Part shown: positions 1 to 10,200 of the stretch, piece by piece
How the letters are laid out: every line of letters starts with the position of its first letter
How positions within the stretch are numbered: position 1 is the first letter of the stretch
NCBI GenBank assembly: GCA_002713705.1
Contig: PAUJ01000032.1
Location: forward strand, 43,807 to 60,163
Direction: 5' to 3'
Length of the DNA: 16,357 nt
From: Flavobacteriaceae bacterium
GTDB taxonomy: Bacteria; Bacteroidota; Bacteroidia; Flavobacteriales; Flavobacteriaceae
The notes under the pieces: model-generated
What the model was told of the DNA's origin: nothing
Seen by the model: only the letters and a program-made list of their open reading frames with translations
The model's database searches: none
Program-made: the position numbers and the translations under genes

Positions 1-230
1 TCTATAAAGTAATAGACGAGATAGAATAAAATATGTTACTTAAACTGTTCTTTTTTTATGTTTTTTTCATCTACTACAATAGGTAACATTTTGGACATAC
101 CATAACCTAGTACTAAATAATTATTATTACAATATAAAACGAAAAGTCCGAAAATTGAAATTAATAATTGTTAAGCTGATATAAAATTAGTTAGGTGTTA
201 AAAACCAGAAAGAGTATTTCTAAAAAGTTT

Positions 231-1220
231 TTACTGATAAAGTCTGTTTCCCATATTATTATTTTTCCCTTGAGTACAAGGACAACTACTTAATGATTGA
301 AGTAGATCAAAACCAATCGTAATTGCATGTGTGCCAGAATTATAATCCGTTAAATCATTCAGTGTTACTTGGTATGCATAAGCGATGTAAAAGAACGATT
401 TTTTAAAACCTACCATAGGACCAATATTTAATGGTTGTAAGGCTTGATCATTCAAAAAACGATAAGAAGCTCCTACCCAATAGAAATCATTATTACCATT
501 AAATTTTTTATACTTAAAATTTAAATCGGTGCTTGATCTTCCATCACTTTTAAATAATTGAACAAATGCTGAGGGTTCAAATTGAGAATAATTTGAACTT
601 TTAATTACATATCCTGTATAGAATTGAAGATTGAGAAGTGAATTTGGTTCTAAATCTGAAAATGCATATAAATCCTTTGTTAAAATATTATTAGCATTTG
701 CACTTAACCAAAAATCTTTAAATCTGTAAAGAAATCCTACATCAAAGTTATGATTTGTTATGGATCGATCATCAGTAACAAAAGGATCTATTGTAGGATT
801 TTCATAAGTGGTATTAAAATTTTCAATTGCAATCCTAAACATATTAATATTATATGATATACCAAAAGATAGATATTGTTCCGTATTATAATCTAATATT
901 ATGTGGTGAGCAAAGGAAAATTTTATTCCTTGTTGTCGCGTGTTACCGTTTCTATCATTGTACGCAGTCAAACCCACCCCAGAGCTATTTGCTATTCTAA
1001 TGTCTGAATACAAAGCTTGGTTTTGCGGTGCGTTTTTAATTCCAACCCACTGGGATAAGCCATTGATTCTTGTTCTAAAATTATTCCCAATTCCAGCAAA
1101 AGTAGGAGATAACACAAAATCATTATCCGCTAAATATTGAGTAAATACAGGTACGCTAAGTTCTTGACCGAAGCTTTGGAAGGCGATTAATAGAAACAAG
1201 TATTTTAAAATATTTTTCAT
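231..1220 (-). CDS. PorP/SprF family T9SS-associated outer-membrane protein
   Basis: Predicted outer-membrane beta-barrel of the PorP/SprF family, 329 aa, typical length for the family. Family members act with the type IX secretion system; SprF of Flavobacterium johnsoniae is needed to get the adhesin SprB to the cell surface. Visible in the sequence: a signal peptide at residues 1-19 (two Lys, hydrophobic core, ending SFGQ), the family's early block with YLADNDFVLSPTFAGI (about 29-44) and QWVGIKNAPQ (about 57-66), then alternating aromatic/polar strands up to about residue 308. The tail holds a CPC motif (about 313-315) followed by a polar end. The ATG at 1218-1220 fits the signal peptide. 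It starts 46 nt after the giant adhesin gene and is the last gene of the proposed operon, so the adhesin is its likely client. That pairing is inferred from position; the family call is firm. Confidence 0.93.
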   Translation of the reverse strand: MKNILKYLFLLIAFQSFGQELSVPVFTQYLADNDFVLSPTFAGIGNNFRTRINGLSQWVGIKNAPQNQALYSDIRIANSSGVGLTAYNDRNGNTRQQGIKFSFAHHIILDYNTEQYLSFGISYNINMFRIAIENFNTTYENPTIDPFVTDDRSITNHNFDVGFLYRFKDFWLSANANNILTKDLYAFSDLEPNSLLNLQFYTGYVIKSSNYSQFEPSAFVQLFKSDGRSSTDLNFKYKKFNGNNDFYWVGASYRFLNDQALQPLNIGPMVGFKKSFFYIAYAYQVTLNDLTDYNSGTHAITIGFDLLQSLSSCPCTQGKNNNMGNRLYQ

Positions 1221-1266
1221 TAAAGTAAGTTTAGGATAATGATTTAGTATATCGATTTACTAAACA

Positions 1267-4200
1267 TCATCTATATAGTGTGAAATGCCCAACAAAGTCA
1301 CGATTATTATTATTTATATCAGTTTCAACAACATACCAATAATCTCCAGAAGGAAGTTCGATATTATTATAAGTGCCGTACCATTTCTCACCTGCACGCA
1401 AGGTTATCAGTTTACGACCATAACGGTCATAAATAGAAAACTTTAGATTGGGATAATTTGGAGCACATCCAATGGTCCATCCATCATTAACTCCATCACC
1501 ATTAGGTGTAAAATAATTTGGAATACAAATATCAATGAAATCTTTTGTGATCATGGCTATTGCAAAACACCCATTACTGTCGGTTACAGTAACTTCAAAA
1601 GTTCCAGATTCTGTAATGGTGAGTATATTCTCTTCGCCAAAATTAACACCATTTAATGTGAACGTATATTCTCCAATACCACCATATGCATTAGCAATAA
1701 TATCATTTAACTCACCTTCCACAAGTACTAGTTCTAAAGGAATAATTGGTTCAATATCAAAAAATTCTGTCATTATAATACATCCATTCGAATGCCTTAC
1801 GGTAACAAAATTATCGATACTTGAAGGTAAGTTTGTAAATATATTATTACTCTGGTAGGGGCCATTATTCAATGAATAGTCTAATTGTGTAATATCTACT
1901 AGATTCTCATCTACTGAAATACTAATTAAATTAGCAGTAGTATTATTAATACATTCAGTTTCTAAATTAACAACTGGTTCCATAAATACCGATTCCGGAA
2001 ATGCAATAATCCATTCAGACTCACATCCTAAAAAATCACGAATATAGACTACGTGATCTCCACCACTTAGATTATCAAAATCAAAAATGTTTTGGTTAAT
2101 CTCTCCTGTTAAATAGGGCCCATTATAGTCATCTAAGCTTACACTGTAAGGGAGGGTTCCTCCTTCAACATCTATACTGAAAAAACCATCCTGATCACCG
2201 AAACAAAGTACTGGAATAATAGAATTTGCAACAATAGTCATTAACACTGGAGGTGGTTCTGTAATTGCAAAATTAAATGTTAAAAAACAACCCAACTGAT
2301 CTTGGACTATAACATCATAAATTCCAGGGGCAAGGTTTTCGAAAATATTGGTTTCAAAAAACTGATCCAAATTTGGTGAAATGGCATACATAACAATACC
2401 TGTTCCTCCAGCTGCAAGGATTTCAAGTCTACCATTATTTTCACCGTTACAAAGAACGTTTGTGACCAAGAATGTTGTTTCTAGTGGGTTTTCTGGTTCT
2501 GTAATAGTTATTTCTTCAGAAGTAGTAAAACAATCATCACTTTCAACAAATACTTGATAACTTCCCGCTATTAAACCTGTGAATATCCCTGGAATATTTT
2601 GTGCAGCGGGTATCGTGTTTCCTAATAAATCTTGTAAAGTGTATATATAATTACCCAGACCACCAATAGCACTAGCTTCAATAACTCCAGTGTTATCACC
2701 CACACAGTTTATCTCTGGATTGACAGAAATTAAATTCACCTCAAGGGTTGGAAGAGGATCAACAGTAATTTCATTTGAAACATTAGCAATACAACCATTG
2801 ACATCCCTTACATAATAATTATAGACACCCGGTGAAACGGTAAATGTAATAGAAGTTGTGAATGTCCCTAAAATCGAGGTAAAAAATATAGAGTCACTAT
2901 ATTCGTAAATACCCGTACCACCACTAGCAGTCAAAGTAAGTGCTGCATCAAATAAACAAGTTGGTGTTGTGTTAGCAACTAAACTTGAAATAATTGGATC
3001 TGGTTGGTTAATTGTAACTGGTAATGAAGTAAATATGCAATCTAAACCATCTGTAATAGTTACTGAATATGTGCCAGCACCTAATCCTTGAAATATATTT
3101 GATGTTTGAGGACCAGAACTTGAGGGACCCGGGGAAATAGTATTAAGTGTAAAGGTATAATTTCCAACTTGACCACCTGTAATATTTTCAACTGTAAAAA
3201 TAGCATTCTGATCGTTAAAACAAGATAACAAAGTGGTGTTTGAAATAAAATCAGCATCAATAGGCGCTGGTTCTATTAGGGTAATAGTTGCTGTACCAAT
3301 ACATCCATTATCATCTCTGGTGTTTATCGTATACGTTCCCGCACTTAAATTCGTAAACATATTATTAGCTGAATAAGGAATTGTCACCGCACCTATTAAT
3401 TCATATTCATATGGACTCGTTCCTCCATTTGCTATTGCCGTTATCTCACCTAGGTTGTTGTTACAAGTTACGTTTGATGTTTCTAAAACATCTAATATTA
3501 GTGGTGTTGGTGGTGAGCCAATAGTAACAACATTAGATGTTGAAGTACAGAAAGGTGTTTCGGTTTCTACAATTTCTATGGAATAATTACCTGAGGCTAA
3601 TCCAGTAATTAATTGAGGATTTGTGGTAGTATTAGCTACAACAGGGGCCCCAATTGGAGTACCTGCAACATCTAATAATTGATATGTATAGGCTCCAACA
3701 TAATCTGTAATTATTAATTCTAATTCACCATCTGTATCGCCAAAGCAATCATTTAATTCTGTTGCGCTTAATGTTGCGTTAATTTCGTCAAAAGGAAGAA
3801 CTATAAATGGATCTGTTAAAAAAGAACAATCGGTATCCAAATCATTAACTTGGTAATAGTAAGTTCCTGGTCCAGGTATGTCAAAAATATTTAAGCCTTG
3901 TGGTGGACCATCTGGTAACAATTGATATTCGAAATTACCTGAACCTCCAATTACACTTATTGAAACAGTTCCTGTTTGATCACAATCAATAGGTGTAACA
4001 ATAGCAAAGGTAGCAGTCGTAATTGTTGGTAAAGGATCTATTGTAAGGCTATTTGTCGCGATGCAATTATTTGCATCTTTAACATAAACTGTTATGGTTT
4101 GAGTTAGCCCAGTATCTAAAACTTCAAATACATTGGTAGTAAAATAGTTAGTCCCATTTATACTATACAGATAGTCAGCAGATCCACCAACTTCAATAAT

Positions 4201-7200
4201 AGTTATTATAGATCTTACTATTGTATTATCTGAATTACATGCAAAAGGAGTCGCATTTCCTGTCACTTCTAATAATGCCGGTTCATTAATTGTAACATTC
4301 GCCGTAGCAATACATGCTCTTCCTGAAGTTACTTGCACAGTGTAAGTTCCAACTGATAATCCTGTAAAAATATTACTGGTTTGTGGACCCACTATTATTG
4401 GCGAAATAATTTCATAAGTATATGTAGGATTGTTATTATTAGGAAGTAATTGTACTATAATTTGACCGTCATTTGCGCCTTGACAACTTATGCTTGTAAC
4501 CTCAGTATCAAAAGTAACTGGTATCGCATTTTCTAATGTCACCGAAATATCTTCAGAACATAAGCTAAGAGTATCTGTCAATGTAACAATATAGGTCCCA
4601 GAAGGAACTCCGGAGAATACATTACCGGTCAATACTATTGAAGTTGGATTTGGACTAATTGTAAAGGCATAGCTACCCGTTCCTCCGGCAGCAGTCAAGG
4701 TAATTTCTCCATCATCAGCATCACAAGTTGGCAAAGTGGTTACGGCTGGAGTTAATACCAATGGTGGTTCAATAACAATAGTTACTAAATTTCCACAACC
4801 ATATACGTCATTTACTTCAACAGTATGCGTCCCTGAAGTTAAATTTGAAATTGTAAAAGGAATAGTTTGAGTTTGAAAGTCTCCATTGTCAATACTAAAG
4901 CTATAAGGGGGGGTTCCCGGTGTTGCTAAATTAACATCTATTTCAAATTGTCCTTCAACTATAGAACATTGATTTGTTACCCCAGTAATTACTGGTGAAG
5001 TATCAATACCTACCATTTGTACAGGGCTAGTAATTATGCATTCATAATCATCGATTGCATGCACATAATAATCTCCTGAATCTACGTTAAATATACTTGC
5101 CGTATCCCAAGCAGGATCAGTAGCTAAAGGTGCCACTGGAGTAGTGGTTATTTGATATAAGTAGGGTGCTGTCCCATTTTGTGCTATTGCACTAATTACT
5201 CCAGAGTCTGGGTTACAATTTGCATTTTGGTCTACCGATGCAGTTAAACTTAATAAAATAGCAGACTCTGTTATAGAAAAATAAGGGGTTGTAATTCCAC
5301 AACCTGCATTTGGACCAGAAATTTCTTGAATTAACACATAATAAGTTCCAAAAGATAAAGGCCCTAGGTCTGATACAATTAATGAACCTCCATTTGGTAT
5401 AGTTGCTGTTCCGTCAATTCCAGTTGAAACTAAAGATAGAGAATCAAAAATTTCATAGGTTATATCGACAGGTGTAGCATAAGCACTATTTACGGTAAAA
5501 GACACATTACCATCGTTGCTGCCGGGGCAAGTAACGTTATTTAAACTTAGAGCCGAAGCAGTTAAGGTTGAATTTGATGGGATCGTTGATGGCGCAGTTT
5601 CATAATAACTGCACTCACTATCATCATCATACACAATAAATGTATAAGTAAGCCCTGGTGTTAAACCCGTAAAAATAGTAGATTGACTACCAGGTGGATT
5701 TTCAGGTATCCAGGCACCTACAGGATTTGGATACTCCGTTACTGAACCCTCATAAATTGCAAAGTAAAATGGGCCCGTACTCCCTAATGGTGAATTCACT
5801 GTAACTAAAGCTTCACCACCTAATACGCAGTCTACTGTGTTTGATATAACAATATCTAAATCAGTTGGTGGAGAAGCAATAAGTACATTCTGAATTTGAA
5901 CAGAACATCCATTTGAATCTATGGTATTGATTTCATACAATCCAAAATCAATATCAATAAAACTAACCGAAGTCAATTCTGGAAGATTTAACTCAGAACT
6001 ACTATATCCATTTGAACTAGTTACAAAAATATCATAAGGTGCTGTTCCACCTGTAACACTATTTATTATAATTGCGCTTTGTGTATTACCAAAAGGTTGA
6101 CAATTAATAGCCTCTATATCATAATCTACGATGATAAAATCTGGCTGATCAATTGTAATGGAGTCAGTTGAAATACAAGAATTATCATCTTCGATGGTGA
6201 TGGTATAAACACCAACTGGTAATCCAGAAGTCTGTGTTCCATAGTTTATACCTGTGCTATCATTATTAACATTAATTTCAAACGGTGGAGTCCCGGTATT
6301 AGGAACAATAAAAATTTCAATGGCACCATTTTCATCCCCATTACATAAAATAGCTTGAGTTTGTGTAATTACTATCTCAGGTATAGAAACTGGATTAACA
6401 GTAATAATTTGTGATTCAACTGTACATCCAGCCGCATCGGTTATTCGAAACTGAAATGTACCTGGTATTGCAGTTATATACGTAAATGGCGTATTTGTTG
6501 ATCCTAAAAGGTTAAAGGATGCTCCATCGATAGATATTGAATTAGTGTAGGGTGCTAATCCCCCAATAATAGTTCCTGTTAACACGGCATCAGTAGTAAT
6601 AGTACAATCTAAAGCTTCCGTTAAAACAACATCTACTAATAGTTGTGTAGCTATTATTTCAGCTGGCAATATTGTTTCGCATTCAAAAGCATCTCTAACC
6701 GTTATGTTATAACTACCTGGATTTAAATTTGAAAATATATTATCGGATGTAAATGGACCTCCATTAATACTATACTCAAATGGTGCTTCACCGGAAGTTA
6801 CCTCAACAATTATCGTAGCAAAATCAAACGTATCGTAACAAAGATCTGAAGTTGCACTAATACTAGCGATAGGTGGATTTGGGGCTGTTAAATTAAAATT
6901 CTCTGTTACTGAACAGCCGTTTGCATCCTCTACTGAAATTATATAGTTACCAGACTGAGTTAAATTTATAAAAGTATTGTTTCCTTGCGGAGGTAAAATT
7001 GTTAAATCTGGAAGAGTAAGTGTATAAGTATTCCCACCCCAACCGCCTGAAGTATTAACAAGAAGCCTGCCTGATACTGAACAGGTAATAGGATTCGTTT
7101 CTAAACTAACTATTAAATTATTAATTGGCTCATCTACTATTGCTGTAGCTGTAGCATCACAATTTGTTGCGAGATCTGTAACTACGATTGTATAACTACC

Positions 7201-10200
7201 AGCACCAAGTCCGTTTAAAAGTATTGGTGATGTCCCTGCAGTGGGAGCATTGCCATTAATGCTATATTCAAAAGATGCTGTTTCTGATACCGTAAATTGA
7301 ACAGTCCCGTCGAGCGAGCCAACACAACTAACATTAGTTATCGTCTCAGCAAAAATATCAATCGCAGGTAATGGTTCAAATCCATAGGTCTCGCTGTAGG
7401 TACAATCATTGCTATCTTTCACCTGAAAGGTATAAACACCTGGAGCTAAATTTGTAAAAATATTTGAAGTTTGGTAAGCAGTAGCAGCCGATACCGGATC
7501 CGTAATTTGATATTCTAATGGAAGAGCGCCTCCTGTTGTGTCTGTAATAGTTACCGTAGCAAGATTGGTGGGACAGGCTAAAGGTGTATTGGTAAATATT
7601 AAGTCGACTGGTGGATCTAAAGGTAGAATGGTAATTTCATTTGTTGTAAAAGTACAATCATTAGTATCCTTAATTACAATCGCATAAGTTCCATTGGTTA
7701 AATTATTAAATATAGGGCCCGACTGAAAATTAACTCCGTCAATACTATACATGTAAGAAGGAGAACCTCCAGTAACATTTAGTACAGTAATAGTAGCATT
7801 TGACGAACAGGTATATGGTATAGTCAATTCAGCAATACCCGAAATAGCTGTATTTGCATTAATGGTAATAATTTGTGAATCTGTTATACATACTGAGGGA
7901 CCGTTCGTATATTCTAGCACCACGTCGTAATTACCAATTGCAAGTGATGTAAATATAGGAGAATTAGAAAAAGTAAGACCCCCGTCAATACTAAACCTTA
8001 GACTATTAGTATTTGAATTACTTACATTAATTGTGATGGTTCCAGTATCACCCGCATCAACACATAAAATGTCTGTTTTGGTAATGCTAAACTCAGGGGC
8101 TGGTATAGCTTCAATAGTAATTGTAGTGTCTGCACTACAGTTATTAGAATCAACAACTGTTATATTAAAAACTCCAGATTGGGTCACCGAAATTTCTGGT
8201 ATAGTTTGAAAATCGGTGGTGCTATTTACAAAATAAAAAAAAGGAGCTGTACCACCTTCAGGATAAACTGTAATCTCACCATCAGAACAAGTTAAAGGAA
8301 TTGTTATAGCTGATGTAGCAGTTAATTGAGGTGGATTAATAATTGTAATTGTATCGTTATAGATACAACCATCTTCCGTTTCTACTGTTACCTCATATAT
8401 TCCGGGATTTAAGTTTTCAAAAGCAAAATTATTTTCACCAATAGGCCCTACACTATTGACTAAAACCCCTCCAGAGAAAAGAGAAAAAAAATACTGTGGT
8501 TCAACATCATTAGCTGCTAAATAAATACTGCCCAAATCTCCATTGCAAAGAGGCGAATTAATAGTAGTTGAAACTGTAAAATCCCGTTCTCTAATCAAAA
8601 CATCAGGAATCGTAAATAAGCAAGCATTGTCTGGTACTCCAAGTTGTTGCAAGAAAATCGTATACAATCCAGCTGTAGTAATTTCAAAAGAACTGCTGCT
8701 TTGAAAATTAATCCCATCCAAGCTATATTCATAATTACTAGGTACGCCGACTACCGTTATATTACCAGGTGTTGTACAGATAATATCGGTGGCATTTATT
8801 GTAGGCTCTAGTAGGTTCTGATAAACATTAAAATAAAATTGATTAAAACATCCTCCCTCATAATTAATGGTCATTCTAAATTGACCTGCTGAATTGGCAG
8901 TATAATCATTACCTGTACTTAGTTGATTCCAGGTACAAGTATTATTTTCGTTAGCACAATCAATATTTTCAACAGGAGAACAGCTGGTTTCATCTAACTT
9001 TTCCCAAATAATTTCTATGGCAGTTGCTATGTTTGCTGTAATTTCTTTAAAATCGTTTTCGCCACAAAGAAAAATATTGGGCAATAATTTATCATCATTT
9101 GGACACACCACAACTTCATCTGCAAAGGGAATTACAGGATTTGTTATGTTTCCGTCATATAGGCTAACATTGTATTCTTGAATAATGGATATACAAGGAG
9201 AACTTACATTGTTAAATGAATAATAAATCCCAGTTTCCGTAACTGCTATCGTTTGTGTAGTTCCTATAATTGGAATTCCAGTTGGACTTGTAGACCAAAC
9301 ATAAGTATCGTAACCTTCTGCTGCCGTCAATTCAATACTTTCACCACATAAAATTTCATTTTGTGTAAATAAGCAATCATCAAGATCCGTTAAAAAATTA
9401 GTAGGTTGAGGTATCACAAGACATCCGGTATTCGTGTTAATACTTGGATCATCTGTGATAATAAAAGTAGAATTAAGTGTGCCCTGGTAGGTAGCAAATG
9501 CTTGATTACTGATAGTATTTGAACAAGCTATGGCAAATGGTTGGCAGGAATTTACTACTTGAACCTTGATTCGAATTTCCAAGACTGAATCATTTTCTTC
9601 AACCAAATAATTTTCAATTTCAAAAACTATTTCTCGAGTGGTAGGATTATAACTAGCAACAGTTACTCCTGCAGGCAGTGTTAAATCTGTTGGATAGTTA
9701 AAAATTATATTGACTGGTAATATATCTCTTATAGAGAAATTAGTAGCATCATCATTTCCTATATTTTGAAATCCTATCACATAATTCAATTCCTGTCCAA
9801 GTGTAACATCCTGGCCTCCAATATTATTTCCAAATTCATCTTCTACAGTTTTCGTGAAAATAATATTTGGTTCAATTATATCTATAGCAAAGGCAAGAAA
9901 ATATTGAAAATAAGTGTCACCACTAGTATTAAATTTAAGATTAGCAGAAGTAGCGTCATTTGCAATTACCGTATTTCCTGGATTTGGAATATTCAATACT
10001 CCTGTGTCAAATCCAAGAGTATTGGTGCTATTAGGATTTCTATTATTAACTGGTAATGTACTTATTTGGGTTACCGAACTGTTGAAGAAGTTATTCGCTG
10101 GTCTATCTATTGTTGAAAGTGTAGCCCCATTTAATTTTAAACGATCACCAGCAATTGGCTTATCACCCTCTAATGTAGCAAATGCAAAGCTTGCTCGAAC

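Noticed and set aside
36..98. Short minus-strand frame (20 aa, MSKMLPIVVDEKNIKKEQFK), extendable upstream without an ATG to about 42 codons
   Set aside because: Looks protein-like but is very short, has no promoter or start support and could be chance; not strong enough to call a gene.
200..221. Hairpin AGAAA-TACTC-TTTCT followed by GGTTTTT just after the 329-aa gene on the minus strand, a possible terminator
   Set aside because: The stem is only 5 bp and almost all A-T, so too weak to call as an intrinsic terminator.
1535..1858. Plus-strand open frames inside the minus-strand genes (for example 1535-1858, 9914-10333, 940-1140)
   Set aside because: They lie antisense to clearly coding, family-recognised proteins and show no domain, signal peptide or start context; shadows of the real genes.
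1534..8580. Repetitive block considered as CRISPR or satellite DNA
   Set aside because: The periodicity of about 250 nt is at protein level within one open frame, with strongly diverged nucleotides and no constant repeat or spacers.
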